From Acidobacteria bacterium Ga0077522 (GTDB taxonomy: Bacteria > Acidobacteriota > Vicinamibacteria > Vicinamibacterales > Vicinamibacteraceae): DNA of 47,357 nt. Positions 29,529 to 39,397 of the stretch are shown piece after piece. Below the pieces are notes generated by a model. That model had not been told where the DNA came from. It saw only the letters and a list, made by a program, of their open reading frames with translations, and made no database searches. Made by a program: the position numbers and the translations under genes. How positions within the stretch are numbered: position 1 is the first letter of the stretch; the number at the start of each line of letters is the position of its first letter. The stretch is from NCBI GenBank assembly GCA_001464065.1, contig LNDN01000018.1, forward strand, positions 1 through 47,357, read 5' to 3'.

Positions 29529-31394
29529 TCACTTTGCTCGCGACGCCAGCCACCCCGCGCGCAACGCCTCCTGCTGCGGCGTCCGCTCGGGCATCGGGAC
29601 GGCCTCGACCCGATCGTTGCTCTGCACGGTGACGCGGGCCGTCTTCTTCTCGCCGCGCGACTCGAAGACGAGTTCCACCTCGGTGCCCGGCGTCAGCGTG
29701 GAGAGAATCCGTTCCCAGTCGCCCGCCTGGGTCACCGCCGTGCCGTTGAGCGTCAGGATGGTGTCACCGCGCCCGACACCGGCCTTGTAGACCGCGCTCG
29801 TGGCCACGGTGTTGTTGGTCACGACGATGCGCCCCTGCTGTGCGGTCAGGCCGAGCATGCCGAGCGTCGGCGGCGTTTCGCGCTCCCGCAACGTGTAGCC
29901 CGCCGCCGCGAACAGGCGACGGAAGGGCAGCGGTTCGGTGCCCAGCACGTGCCGCCGGAAGAAGTCGGCGGCGAAGGCCGCATCGCCGCTCACCGTCGCC
30001 AGGGCGGCTTCGGCGTCCTTCAGCGTGTACGGCCGCGACACGTAGCCCGGGGCCTTGCCGCCGGGGACGCCGTGGGTCTTCCACAGCGTGCGCATGTAGT
30101 CGTCCAGCGTGACGGTGCCGCCGCTGCGCTCGCGCAGGGTGAGGTCGAGACCCAGGCCGATGGCGGCCCCGTACGTGTAATAGGACACGTACGTGTTCTC
30201 CCAGTTGGTCGGATCGACGGCCTGGGCCGCATCGACGTACGGCGCGAGACGACTCATGTCCACCGCCGACCTGAACTGCGCGCCCGGCGCGCGCATCACC
30301 GACCCGGCGAACATCGCCAGCTGCGCGACGCCCCGATCCTGCGCGACGATGCCGGCCCGGATCATCGCCAGCGAGCCGTAGTAGCTGGTGAAGCCCTCCG
30401 CCAGCCAGAGCTCGCCCGACATGTTGGCCTGCGAGAAGTCGAACGGCTCCAGCGACGCGGGCCGGATGCGCTCGACGTTCCAGGCGTGGAAGAACTCGTG
30501 CGACGCCGTGCCGGCCACTCGCGCCATGCCGTCGGCCAGCGAGGCCGCCGCGGTGCACACCGTGCTGTTGCGGTGTTCCATGCCGTCGCCGTCGGCCCAG
30601 GGCAGGTAGTCCATCAGGAACGTGTACGTGCCGCCGTCGAAGGTCGGCAGCGTCCCGAAGATGGCCGCCTGCTCACGGACGATCGTTTCGACCATCGCCG
30701 CATAGGCGTCGAGCTGGGCATCGGTACCGAGGTGGTGGACGGCCAGCCGGATCCTGGCCGGCGTGCCGCCACCCGGATAGGCCACCGTGAACTCGCGCAC
30801 GGCGTGCGCGCTGAACTCCACGGGGGAGTCCATCAGGTACTGCAGGTTCGGCGCTGTGAAGGCCAGCGGGGCGTCGGTCGGGAACAGCTGCGTCGAGACG
30901 CGCCAGTTCCGGCCCGGCGGCTGGACGAAGCGCACGGTGATCGGGGTCTCCGGCAGGGCCGGTGCCCAGACGAACGTCGCGGGCGCGTTCAGGTGCGCGT
31001 GCGTGCCGTCGACGGCCGAGTACGTGCCGTCGATGTGATCGGCAAACAGGCGGTAGCGCACCCGCACCACGCCGTCCGTCGGGGTGACGCGCCAGTGCGC
31101 GGGGGCGACCTGCTCGAGCGGGAGCACGGCCTCGCCCGCCCCGCGCGCTTCGAAGAGGTAGACGTTCTTGCCGAACTCGTGCGTCGCATAGCGGCCCGGC
31201 GAGGACCGCGCCATCCGGACGTCGAGGGGCGTGCCGGCCCTGGCCGGGAAACGCACGTCCACCTGCAGCCACCGCTGCTCGGGGTGCGGCGCCGAGACCA
31301 CGTAGTCGATGGTCGGCGTCTGGGCGAAGGCCGCCTGCGCCAGCGGCAGCAGGACGACCAGGGCGAACAGGGACACGCGGTGCCGCACGGACAT
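29529..31394 (-). CDS. M61-family glycyl aminopeptidase-like metalloprotease with a PDZ domain
   Basis: 621 residues from ATG 31394. Signal peptide VSLFALVVLLPLAQAAFAQ. N-terminal beta domain, then a thermolysin-like catalytic domain with H299-EFF-H303 in SHEFFHAWNVERIRP and the third ligand Glu in WLAEGFTSYYG. Its C-terminal PDZ domain (about 520-610) has VYKAGVGRGDTILTLNGTAV. Peptidase M61 enzymes remove N-terminal Gly or Ala from peptides. Frames upstream of this ATG are repeat sequence. A TACGCT box sits 7 bp before the ATG, so the transcript is probably leaderless. Confidence 0.93.
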   Translation of the reverse strand: MSVRHRVSLFALVVLLPLAQAAFAQTPTIDYVVSAPHPEQRWLQVDVRFPARAGTPLDVRMARSSPGRYATHEFGKNVYLFEARGAGEAVLPLEQVAPAHWRVTPTDGVVRVRYRLFADHIDGTYSAVDGTHAHLNAPATFVWAPALPETPITVRFVQPPGRNWRVSTQLFPTDAPLAFTAPNLQYLMDSPVEFSAHAVREFTVAYPGGGTPARIRLAVHHLGTDAQLDAYAAMVETIVREQAAIFGTLPTFDGGTYTFLMDYLPWADGDGMEHRNSTVCTAAASLADGMARVAGTASHEFFHAWNVERIRPASLEPFDFSQANMSGELWLAEGFTSYYGSLAMIRAGIVAQDRGVAQLAMFAGSVMRAPGAQFRSAVDMSRLAPYVDAAQAVDPTNWENTYVSYYTYGAAIGLGLDLTLRERSGGTVTLDDYMRTLWKTHGVPGGKAPGYVSRPYTLKDAEAALATVSGDAAFAADFFRRHVLGTEPLPFRRLFAAAGYTLRERETPPTLGMLGLTAQQGRIVVTNNTVATSAVYKAGVGRGDTILTLNGTAVTQAGDWERILSTLTPGTEVELVFESRGEKKTARVTVQSNDRVEAVPMPERTPQQEALRAGWLASRAK

Positions 31395-31401
31395 GGCCGA
31401 T

Positions 31402-31407
31402 AGCGTA
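31402..31407 (-). promoter_or_regulatory. -10 box TACGCT, 7 bp before ATG of the M61 gene
   Basis: On the minus strand, TACGCT, then 7 bases, then ATG at 31394. No ribosome-binding site. It lies next to a heptamer island. Confidence 0.45.
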
Positions 31408-31448
31408 ACCGGGAACCGGGAGCCGGCAACCGGCAACCGGGCCACCGG
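31408..31448. repeat. GGGAACC/GGCAACC heptamer island
   Basis: Tandem words of the type CCGGGAA and CCGGCAA immediately upstream of the M61 promoter. Confidence 0.75.
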
Positions 31449-31481
31449 AAGTCAGACGACAGATGCGTCCGCGGGGCATCA

Positions 31482-31510
31482 CTGACCGTCGACCTGAAGG
31501 TCGACGGCTA
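31482..31510 (-). repeat. GTAG-hairpin-GTCA element at the end of the ABC permease gene
   Basis: On the minus strand: GTAG, a perfect 9-bp stem CCGTCGACC with a 4-base loop (31486-31507), then GTCA. The TAG of this element is the stop codon of the permease gene. Its architecture matches the other hairpin repeats in the window although the stem sequence differs. It may also terminate transcription. Confidence 0.7.
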
Positions 31511-32809
31511 CTTCGCGGTGATCCAGCGCAGCATGTCGCGGTAGTTGGCGGTCTTGCCCTGCATCAGGAGGCCGACGCGGAGCACACGGCCCGCGGCGTA
31601 CACCATGGCGAGCGTCGTCGCCACGGCGCCGACCAGCGAGAGGACGACCTGCCACGCCGGCGGCCCGGGGGGAATCGCGATGCGCAACAGCATCAGGTAG
31701 GGGGTCGCGAACGGGAACAGCGAGAACCCGACCGACATCGCGCTGTCGGGGTTCTGCGCCACCTGCAGCCACAGGAAGATGGGGAACATCGCCAGGATCA
31801 GCGCCGGCATCATCATCCCCTGGGCGTCCTTGACCTCGCTGCATGCGGCGCCGATGGCGATGAACATGGCGCCGTAGAGGAACACGGCGATGATCAGGAA
31901 CAACGCGAACCACGGAATCAGGCTCCACTGGATCAGGCCGAAGTAGTCGGCCTGCGCCGCCGCCAGCAGGCCGCCGCCGATGTAGATCAGGCCCAGCAGC
32001 AGCGTCACCCCCACGCTGCCCAGCAGCTTGCCCAGCATCAGGTGGAAGGCACTGACCGATCCGAGCAGCACCTCGCTGATGCGGCTGGTCTTCTCCTCGA
32101 TGACGCTGTTGAGCAACTGCGGCGCCGAGCTCATGACCAGCCCGAACAGCATGAACATCGTGATCGCCGGCATCGCGAAGGCGCGGACCGCGTCCACCTT
32201 CTCCGCCTCGGACACCTTGCCGTCCGTCGTGCGGACGACGAGGCTCCGGCGGTCCATCGGGACCGGCTCGAGCAGCCGGCGAGCCTCGGTCGGGTCGGCC
32301 CCGAGCTTCGACAGCCGCCGATCCGCCACGGCGCGGCTGACCTCCTGGCGCACCCACTCGGGCAGGGCCTGGTAGGTCGGGTACTCGGTGTAATAGCCGA
32401 GCCGCGGCGCGTCGGCCCCGGTCGCCGTCAGCACTTCGGCCGGGATCTCGACGAAGGCGAACAGCTCGCCGCCGCGCACGCGCTCCGACAGGGCCAGTCG
32501 CGTCGCCTCGGCGGCCTGCCCCTCACCCGACACGATCTCGGGCAGGAACGATGGGCCGGTCTTGCGGCCGGTGGTCGACGTCTGCTCCGCGTTGTGCTGC
32601 CGTGCCGCCTCGACGATCTGCGGCGCGATCGTCCCCGTGCGGTCGACGATGGCGAAGTGACGCTCGGAGGTGTCGCGGCGGGCGGTGAGTGCCTGGATGC
32701 CGAAGGCCAGCGCCATCAGCAGCGGCACGGCCAGCAGCCCGAGGAGGAACGCGCGGCTGCGGACGGCCTGTTCGAACTCCGCGACGGCAATCGTGATCAC
32801 CCTGGACAT
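31508..32809 (-). CDS. ABC-2 type transporter permease, NatB-like
   Basis: 433 residues. One helix at about 20-42 (AFLLGLLAVPLLMALAFGI), a periplasmic domain of about 150 residues, then five or six helices from about residue 225 (AMPAITMFMLFGLVMSS, LGSVGVTLLLGLIYIGGGLL and others). The motif VIEEKTSRISEVLLGSVSAFHLMLGKLLG is diagnostic of NatB/YhaP-like ABC-2 permeases. It works with the ATPase encoded 14 bp upstream. Sodium or drug export is known for NatAB of Bacillus; the substrate here is unknown. Confidence 0.92.
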   Translation of the reverse strand: MSRVITIAVAEFEQAVRSRAFLLGLLAVPLLMALAFGIQALTARRDTSERHFAIVDRTGTIAPQIVEAARQHNAEQTSTTGRKTGPSFLPEIVSGEGQAAEATRLALSERVRGGELFAFVEIPAEVLTATGADAPRLGYYTEYPTYQALPEWVRQEVSRAVADRRLSKLGADPTEARRLLEPVPMDRRSLVVRTTDGKVSEAEKVDAVRAFAMPAITMFMLFGLVMSSAPQLLNSVIEEKTSRISEVLLGSVSAFHLMLGKLLGSVGVTLLLGLIYIGGGLLAAAQADYFGLIQWSLIPWFALFLIIAVFLYGAMFIAIGAACSEVKDAQGMMMPALILAMFPIFLWLQVAQNPDSAMSVGFSLFPFATPYLMLLRIAIPPGPPAWQVVLSLVGAVATTLAMVYAAGRVLRVGLLMQGKTANYRDMLRWITAK

Positions 32810-32823
32810 GGTTCGGTCTCGTC

Positions 32824-33744
32824 TCACGCGGAGGGAAGGATGTCGTCTTCCGGCGCCGGCCGGGCGATCTCGACGAAGATGTCGTGCAGCGACGGACGCG
32901 TGATCTCGAAGCGCTGGACCGTCGCCCGGGCGGCCAGCTGCGCCAGGAACGCCTGCGGATCGATGGACAGCCGCACCTGCTGCGCGTTGCCGTGATCCAC
33001 CACGGCGTCCACGCCGGCCATCGACCGCAGCACCGCGGCACCGCCCTGCACACGGACGTGCACTTCGTCGTGCCCGTAGGTGGACTGGATCTCGTCGAGC
33101 GATCCGTCGAGCACCTTCCGGCCCTTGAAGATCATGAAGATCCGGTCGCACATCAGCTCGGCCATCGACATGTCGTGCGTGCTGAAGACGATGGTCGTGC
33201 CGCGTCGCTTCAGCTCCAGCACCGCGTCGCGCAGCACGTCGCGATTGACCGGATCCAGCCCGGAGAACGGCTCGTCGAGAATCACCAGATCGGGACGGGC
33301 GACGACGGCCGCGATGAACTGCACCTTCTGCGACATGCCCTTGGAGAGCGCCTGCACCTTCTTGTCCGCCACGTTGGGCAGGCCGAGGCGCGTCAGCCAC
33401 CAGTCGGCCTCGCGCTCGACGTCGGCGCGGCGCGCGCCCTTCAGCTCGCCGTAGTAGGTGAGCAGGCGGCGCACGGGCATCTGCTTGTACAGCCCGCGCT
33501 CCTCGGGCAGGTAGCCGACCCGGTCGCGCGCCGCCACCGTGCTGCGGTCGCCGAGCACTTCCACCCAGCCGCTGTCGGCCAGGAGGATGTTCATGATCAT
33601 GCGCAGCGTGGTGGTCTTGCCGGAGCCGTTGGGTCCGATGAAGCCGTAGATCGCGCCCTGTGGCACCTGCAGGGACAGCGCGTCGACGGCCGTCGTCTGG
33701 CCGAACCGCTTGGTGACGGAGTCGAGGATGATGGCTGGGGTCAT
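32824..33744 (-). CDS. ABC transporter ATPase, NatA-like
   Basis: 306 residues. Walker A GPNGSGKTT, signature LSKGMSQK, Walker B LVILDEPFSGLDP and H-loop FSTHDM. The C-terminal extension after about residue 215 is typical for ATPases of ABC-2 exporters. It energises the NatB-like permease. It starts 33 bp after the stop of the Ser/Thr kinase gene on the same strand, so kinase, ATPase and permease may share a transcript. Confidence 0.94.
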   Translation of the reverse strand: MTPAIILDSVTKRFGQTTAVDALSLQVPQGAIYGFIGPNGSGKTTTLRMIMNILLADSGWVEVLGDRSTVAARDRVGYLPEERGLYKQMPVRRLLTYYGELKGARRADVEREADWWLTRLGLPNVADKKVQALSKGMSQKVQFIAAVVARPDLVILDEPFSGLDPVNRDVLRDAVLELKRRGTTIVFSTHDMSMAELMCDRIFMIFKGRKVLDGSLDEIQSTYGHDEVHVRVQGGAAVLRSMAGVDAVVDHGNAQQVRLSIDPQAFLAQLAARATVQRFEITRPSLHDIFVEIARPAPEDDILPSA

Positions 33745-33777
33745 GGAGGCTGCAGCTGCTAGCCTACAGCCTACGGG

Positions 33778-36690
33778 CTACCTGACCCTGATGTTCCCGA
33801 TGACCAGCCGATCGCGTGCCGGCACGAGCGACAGCACCAGGGACCGGCGGCGCTGCTCGCCGCCGGGCAACTGCGTCAGCAGTCGGGCCGTGGCGTTGAA
33901 TTCGTCGCTCGTGCGCACGATCGTCACGTTCTCGAACACGCACACGAGTTCGCCGCTGGTGCTGAAGGCCTCCTTCAGCTCGGTGCGCCACTCGGGCCCC
34001 ATATTGGGCCAGAGCCGGTTCAGGCCACCCATGTCGCGCGCGAGGTAGGCGCCGCAGAACTGCGCAATCGACGCCCGCGCTTCTTCGTTGGACCACGTCG
34101 AGAGATCGACGGTGGATGCGGCCGGGGCCTGCGCTGGCGCAGGTGGCGGCGCCGCGGGTTCGGGCACCGGGGGCGCGGCGACGACCGCGGTCGGGGCGGC
34201 CTTGCCGCTGTCGTTGAAGGCCTGGAGGAAGTGCCCGCGAGCCGCCATGTAGCTCGTGACGGCCGATTTCAGCTGGCCACCGGCACGCTGGCGATCGGCC
34301 GCCTCCTGGCGCGTCACGCCCTGGGCGTACTGCGGACTGCGTGTCAGCCGGAGGTCCTCGGCGCCACGTCGGGCCGCGAGCGTGTAGCGGCGGGCGTTCT
34401 CCACCACCCGACTCCGCTCCTCCTGCATCAGGGCCTCGGGCACTCCCCGCACCTGGTCGATCGCGACGATGGCGCGGTCGTACTTCCCGGCCGCGGCGAA
34501 CTGTCGCACGCTGGCCCAGGGGTCGCCCCGGGGCGCCACCGGGGGTGGTACGACGCCTGGGACCGGGGCCGGGGATGCGTCGCCGGCGACCGGGTCCGGC
34601 GCCGGCGTCTCGATGGACGTTGCGGGCGTCGTGCTGGACGCCGGCGTGGCATCGGCCGGCGTCACCACCGCGGGGCCAGCCGTCGTCGTGGCGCTCGGAC
34701 CGCTCGAGGCGGCAGCGGCTTCGGGCGAACGGCCGAACGTGTAGTACGCGCCCCCGCCCGCCGCCAGCAACGCCAGCACGACCAGGGCGGGGACGAGCGG
34801 GGATCGGCTCGCCTTCGGGGTGTCGTGCGCCGGGGCCCCGTGGCGCGCGTCGCCCTGTGGGTCGGCGGCCACCGGCGGGCGCAGCAGCAGTCCGTCTGCC
34901 GTCGGGCTGTGCGCCTGGGGGCTGGTCGCCCGAACCGGAGCCGCGGCGGGCGTGGCCGGGGCCGGCGCGGCCGGTGGCGCGACGGGGACGGCGGCCTTGC
35001 GCGGCGCGGCGGGCGCGGTGGCGGCAGCGGGCGCCGGGACCGGAGGCGCCGGCGAGGCCACCGGCGGCGGCGCGACGACAGGCACGGGCACGGCTCTGGC
35101 CGGCTGCGCATGCGCATGCGCGTCGTCGGCCTCGGCCCGGACCGCGTGCAGTCGCGCCTGCAGCCGGGCGACGTCACGATGAGACGCGTCGATCTTCACG
35201 AGCGCGTCGATGGCACGGCTGGCCGCCGCGGTGTCGTCCTGATCGAGCGCGCGGCTCGCCTGCGCCACCAGGCGCGCGATGCGCTGCGCCCGCGTGCGAT
35301 CCGACAGCTTCTGCTGGACCGCGAGCGCGTCCGGCGCGTCGGGGGCCAGGGCCAGCGCCTCGGCGATCAGCGACTCGGCCTCGTCCAGCCGATCCTGCTG
35401 CAGCGCCTGGCGGGCGCGCGAGGTCAGCGCGGCGACCTGCCGTTCATCGATGCGCTCCTGGTGGGCGTGACGCAGGCGCTCGAGTGCCGGGTGGCGCGGC
35501 GACAGCTCCGCCAGCGCATTGATGGCGGCTTCGGCCTCCTCGATCGACCCCGTCTGCGAGGCCTCGTCGGCGCGGCCCACGGCCTCGTGGACCCGCAGCT
35601 CGAGCCGGCGACTCTGCAGCCGATGGCGCAGCTGCTGCACATCCGGACTCGGCGACGTGCCGGATTCGAGCTTCTGCAGCAGCCCCGACGCCGTGGTGAG
35701 CTGCCCCTGCTCGATCGCCTCCTGGGCCTCGCGCAGCAGCTCCCGCCGCGAGGTCGTGGCGTCCTTCACCTGCGGCGCCACCATCGTCGGCTCGGCGGGC
35801 AGCACCACCAGGGTGTGTTCCGGATCCAGGCGACGGGCGATCGACAGGAACTCGCGCTCGAGCAGCCGGGCACTCTCGGCGCGCGCGGCCGGTTCCTTCT
35901 GGAGGCATTTCGCGATGGCCTTGACCAGCGCGTGCGGCACGTCGGGGACGATGCTCTCGATCGGCCTCGGCTGCTCGCCGACGATCTGGCGGGAGACGTG
36001 ATACAGGTTGTCGCCGCCGAAGGCCTGACGCCCGGTCAGGAGTTCGTAGGCCACGGCCCCGACCGAGAAGATGTCGCTGCGGGCATCCACGGCCTGCCCG
36101 GTAATCTGCTCGGGCGACATGTACTGCGGCGTGCCGACGATCATGCCGGCCATCGTCATGCCCGAGGCCTCGTTGCCGTGGGCGATGCCGAAATCGAGGA
36201 GGCGCAGCGTGCCGCTGTTCTGGGCGATCAGCAGATTCGAGGGCTTGACGTCCCGGTGGACGATGCCGCTCTCGTGGGCGTGTCCGAGACCGGCGCACAG
36301 CTCCGACAGCCAGTGGACCTTGCGCGCCAGCGGGATGTCGTCCCCGCTCCGAATCACCTGCGCCATCGTCCGCCCGGCGATGAACTCCATCGCCAGGTAC
36401 GGGTTGCCCTCGTGTTCACCGACGGCGTAGATCGAGACGATATGGGGGTGATGGACCCTGGCGGCGAGGCGGGCCTCCCGCAGGAAGCGCCGGCGGGTTT
36501 CCTCGTCGGGGACCTTCAGGACCTTGATGGCGACCGGGCGGTCCAGCATCGGGTCGAACCCGAGATAGACCACGCCCATCCCGCCCTGGCCGAGGCGGTC
36601 CCTGACCTCATAGGGTCCAATATGTCCTGGAAGCTCGTCCACGAAGGTATCCAGCCGTACTTTAAACGATCGGCACGACCCCGACCGCAC
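33778..36690 (-). CDS. Membrane Ser/Thr protein kinase with TPR-like middle and NTF2-like C-terminal domain
   Basis: 970 residues if started at GTG 36690; a second GTG at 36642 (16 codons later) also suits the family. Kinase domain about 25-290: GQGGMGVVYLG, VAIK, HRDVKPSN, LDFGIA, YMSPEQ. Residues about 310-510 are helical repeats of TPR type (EAAINALAEL, EAESLIAEALALAPDAPDA). An Ala/Pro-rich stretch follows, then one membrane helix near 630 (LVPALVVLALLAAGGGAYY) and an outside part. The last 110 residues (QFCGAYLARDMGGLNRLWPNM) look like an NTF2/SnoaL-type fold and recall the end of the divergent kinase. No PASTA repeats. It may regulate the adjacent NatAB-like exporter; that is an inference from position. 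Confidence 0.9.
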   Translation of the reverse strand: MRSGSCRSFKVRLDTFVDELPGHIGPYEVRDRLGQGGMGVVYLGFDPMLDRPVAIKVLKVPDEETRRRFLREARLAARVHHPHIVSIYAVGEHEGNPYLAMEFIAGRTMAQVIRSGDDIPLARKVHWLSELCAGLGHAHESGIVHRDVKPSNLLIAQNSGTLRLLDFGIAHGNEASGMTMAGMIVGTPQYMSPEQITGQAVDARSDIFSVGAVAYELLTGRQAFGGDNLYHVSRQIVGEQPRPIESIVPDVPHALVKAIAKCLQKEPAARAESARLLEREFLSIARRLDPEHTLVVLPAEPTMVAPQVKDATTSRRELLREAQEAIEQGQLTTASGLLQKLESGTSPSPDVQQLRHRLQSRRLELRVHEAVGRADEASQTGSIEEAEAAINALAELSPRHPALERLRHAHQERIDERQVAALTSRARQALQQDRLDEAESLIAEALALAPDAPDALAVQQKLSDRTRAQRIARLVAQASRALDQDDTAAASRAIDALVKIDASHRDVARLQARLHAVRAEADDAHAHAQPARAVPVPVVAPPPVASPAPPVPAPAAATAPAAPRKAAVPVAPPAAPAPATPAAAPVRATSPQAHSPTADGLLLRPPVAADPQGDARHGAPAHDTPKASRSPLVPALVVLALLAAGGGAYYTFGRSPEAAAASSGPSATTTAGPAVVTPADATPASSTTPATSIETPAPDPVAGDASPAPVPGVVPPPVAPRGDPWASVRQFAAAGKYDRAIVAIDQVRGVPEALMQEERSRVVENARRYTLAARRGAEDLRLTRSPQYAQGVTRQEAADRQRAGGQLKSAVTSYMAARGHFLQAFNDSGKAAPTAVVAAPPVPEPAAPPPAPAQAPAASTVDLSTWSNEEARASIAQFCGAYLARDMGGLNRLWPNMGPEWRTELKEAFSTSGELVCVFENVTIVRTSDEFNATARLLTQLPGGEQRRRSLVLSLVPARDRLVIGNIRVR

Positions 36691-36773
36691 CTGAGCGGGG
36701 CAGGATGCCTCTGTCGGAAGGGCGGTCCCTGTTCTTCCCGCACGTCCCGCAGCGTTACACCCTAGGAACGTTC

Positions 36774-39128
36774 ATGAGCCAGGTGCCCTCCATCATCGGC
36801 CGGTACGAAGTCGAACGCCTCCTCGGGGAAGGCGGCATGGGTGTGCTGTACCTGGCTCGCGACCCCGTCATCGATCGGCACGTGGCGCTCAAGCTCCTCC
36901 GGGTCAACGGCGAGGACCTGCGCCGCCGCTTCATGCGTGAGGCCCAGTCGGCGGGCCGCCTCCAGCACCCCAACATCGTCACGGTCTACGACGTCGGCGA
37001 CCACGACGGGCAGCTGTACATCGCCATGGAGTACATCGATGGCGACACGCTCGGCACGCTGATTCGAGACGACGTGCCGTTCTCGATGATCCGGAAGCTG
37101 GACATCGTCGACGAGATCGCCGACGGGCTGGGCTATGCCCACCAGCGCGGCATCATCCATCGCGACATCAAGCCCGCGAACCTGATGATTTCGCGTGCCG
37201 GCCTGGTGAAGGTGCTCGATTTCGGCATCGCCCGGCTGGCTCACCGCGAGTCGCGCGAGATCGACGGGCCGACGCTGATCGGCACACCGGCCTACATGGC
37301 GCCGGAGCAGCTCGAGGGCGCCGAGGTGGACGCCCGCAGCGACATCTACGCCGTCGGGCTGGTCATGTACGAGCTGTTCTCGGGCCGCCGCGCCTTCGCC
37401 GGCGCGACGACCGCCGACGTCCTGCAGCAGGTGCTGGCGGCGCAGCCGACGCCCATCGAGCGGCTGGTGCCCGACATCGATCCCGATCTGGCGAAGGTCA
37501 TCGCCCGGGCCATGGCGCGCGATCCGAAGGACCGGTACCAGGATCTGCAGGCCATGCGGAAGGATCTCGCCCGCGCCCGTCGTCGGGCGATGCAGGCGAG
37601 CGCCGACGACGCGACCATCGTGGTGAGCGTGCCGACGACCCGCCCGATGACCGGGCCGGTGGCGAGCCCTGTGCCGATCACGGTCGTGCCGCCGGCGCCA
37701 ACGCTGGCGCCAACGCCGGCGCCCGCGCCGACGGCGACCCCGGCCTCCCGCCCACCCACGGCGCCAGTCACGCAGGAGGACCGGGCCCTGGCGCACCTGG
37801 CGTCGCAGCGCGACCGGACGGCCAGGCCGCCCGCCGCGCCCGCGCTGTCGGACGAGACCGTGTATGCCCCCGTGGCCGGGACGGTTGGCGCCCCCGTGGG
37901 CGTGCCTGCCGGCCTGCCGGTCGAGGCGTCGGCCCTTTCGATGGCGCCGCCGCCACTCCCGCCGTTGCCGACCGTCGCCGCGGCCGCTGGTGTGGCCACG
38001 CCGCAGACCGAGGACGACCTGGTCCCGGTGCCGCTGCCCGCCGTGCCGTCCAGCGGCGTGTTCCCGCTGCCCTCGGCCGGTCGCGTCACGGTGGATGCTC
38101 CGGTCATCGCGGCAGCGCGGGATCGGGCCGCCGCCGTCCCCGCCGCGCCGGTCGACGTGCCGTCGCAGGAGCCGCGCGCGTCGTCGCCGCCGCGCCTGGC
38201 GGTGCCGGTCGCCCCGCCGCCCGTGGCCTCACACGGGTCGGTGCAGAGCCTGGCGGCGCTTGGCACCAGTGCGGGCCCGCCGCGTCGCAAGGGGCTGTCC
38301 GCCGGCCTGATCGTCGGCGGCATGCTGGCGATGCTGGCCCTCTGCTTCGTCGTCGCCCTCATGGCCGCGCGGTCGTTCGGCCTGCTCGGTGGCACCGTCG
38401 AACCGAAGGTGGCCCCGGCCGTCACGCAGACCGCCGAGGCGACCGATGTGCCGGTGCCGCCCCCCGGCGCCTCGCCGGTGCCTGACGTCGTGCCGCCAGC
38501 TGGCCCTGCCACCGAGTCGGCACCGGTGACCGAGGTTCCGGTCGAGCCCGTGGCGCCGGCCGTCACGACGCCCGCGGCGCCGCTGGCCCCGGTCACGACC
38601 GTGCCGCCGGCGTCGTCACCCGCGGTGCGCGTGCCCGCGCCGGTACGCGAGTCGCCCCGGGCCCGTCCGGCCGAGGTCCCGCCAGCGCGCGTGGCCGTCA
38701 CACCCGAACGCGATGTGCCCAGGGACGTCGAGCCGCCCGTCGTGTCCGAGCCGGCCCCGCGGCCCATCGAACGGCGCGAGCCCGATCCGCCGCCCGTGGA
38801 GACCCCGGAGGACGAGGGCCTCGGTCTGGTGCGCGGCTACGTGGCGGCCAGGAACACGGCGCATGCGTCGGGCATCCGCCGGGTGTGGCCGGGGGTGGAT
38901 GACAACCATCTGAAACGCGTCACCAGTTCGTTCTCGGCTCCGCTGACGTTGACTGGATGCGAGATCACGTCACGCGACGCCTCGCACGCGGTGGCGGCGT
39001 GTCAACTGACACAGCCCGGCACCACTGGCGCGTATGCACCGGGGCAGGGACTCACGATCCGACGGACGTTCGTGTTCGATCTCGTGCGGCAGGGGCGCGG
39101 ATGGGTCATCGCGGCGGTCCGCGAGTGA
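36774..39128 (+). CDS. Membrane Ser/Thr protein kinase with NTF2-like C-terminal domain
   Basis: 784 residues from ATG 36774. Kinase domain about 10-270: [32 protein letters not shown] and YMAPEQ, with activation-loop Ser/Thr in [15 protein letters not shown] Pro/Ala-rich juxtamembrane region of about 220 residues follows, then one membrane helix ([21 protein letters not shown]), then an outside Pro-rich stalk. The C-terminal domain of about 100 residues ([23 protein letters not shown]) resembles that of the divergent kinase. The two genes share an 83-bp control region. The Pro-rich stretches may span or touch the wall. Confidence 0.92.
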   Translation: MSQVPSIIGRYEVERLLGEGGMGVLYLARDPVIDRHVALKLLRVNGEDLRRRFMREAQSAGRLQHPNIVTVYDVGDHDGQLYIAMEYIDGDTLGTLIRDDVPFSMIRKLDIVDEIADGLGYAHQRGIIHRDIKPANLMISRAGLVKVLDFGIARLAHRESREIDGPTLIGTPAYMAPEQLEGAEVDARSDIYAVGLVMYELFSGRRAFAGATTADVLQQVLAAQPTPIERLVPDIDPDLAKVIARAMARDPKDRYQDLQAMRKDLARARRRAMQASADDATIVVSVPTTRPMTGPVASPVPITVVPPAPTLAPTPAPAPTATPASRPPTAPVTQEDRALAHLASQRDRTARPPAAPALSDETVYAPVAGTVGAPVGVPAGLPVEASALSMAPPPLPPLPTVAAAAGVATPQTEDDLVPVPLPAVPSSGVFPLPSAGRVTVDAPVIAAARDRAAAVPAAPVDVPSQEPRASSPPRLAVPVAPPPVASHGSVQSLAALGTSAGPPRRKGLSAGLIVGGMLAMLALCFVVALMAARSFGLLGGTVEPKVAPAVTQTAEATDVPVPPPGASPVPDVVPPAGPATESAPVTEVPVEPVAPAVTTPAAPLAPVTTVPPASSPAVRVPAPVRESPRARPAEVPPARVAVTPERDVPRDVEPPVVSEPAPRPIERREPDPPPVETPEDEGLGLVRGYVAARNTAHASGIRRVWPGVDDNHLKRVTSSFSAPLTLTGCEITSRDASHAVAACQLTQPGTTGAYAPGQGLTIRRTFVFDLVRQGRGWVIAAVRE

Positions 39129-39184
39129 GCGTGATCGCTGGCGGGTTGATGCAGATGAACGGGCGCAACGGCCCGGCAACGGCA

Positions 39185-39190
39185 TATGAT
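39185..39190 (+). promoter_or_regulatory. Candidate -10 box of the Tad pilus locus
   Basis: TATGAT in the 92-bp gap after the kinase gene, about 30 bp before the first pilin start. No clear -35 element at the right distance. Confidence 0.35.
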
Positions 39191-39220
39191 GCGGGGCATC
39201 GAGCTCATCCGGAAGGTGAT

Positions 39221-39397
39221 GTGACTGAGGACCGCGCACTGCGCAGGGCCGGTGTCTCTGGCCAGGTGGCCGTCGAGTGGCTGATGGTGGCCGGTATCCT
39301 CACGGCCGTCGCCATCGTGCTCACGGGCCTGCTGCAGCCGGTGCTGGTGAGTGCCGTGCGGATGATCGCGCGCAGCGTGCGGACGGTGGGTCTGTGA
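39221..39397 (+). CDS. Flp-type small pilin, class III leader (first)
   Basis: 58 residues from GTG 39221, which has GGAAGG 3-8 bases upstream. A 14-residue charged leader ends in Gly; the mature form would begin QVAVEWLMVAG with Glu at position 5. That residue is required by type IV prepilin peptidases and for subunit docking. The rest is one hydrophobic helix and a short basic tail. Probable minor or major subunit of the Tad/Flp pilus. Confidence 0.75.
   Translation: MTEDRALRRAGVSGQVAVEWLMVAGILTAVAIVLTGLLQPVLVSAVRMIARSVRTVGL

Noticed and set aside
34231-36765. An 844-codon plus-strand frame opposite the Ser/Thr kinase gene
   Set aside because: Antisense to a clear kinase; Arg/Gly-rich with no recognisable fold.
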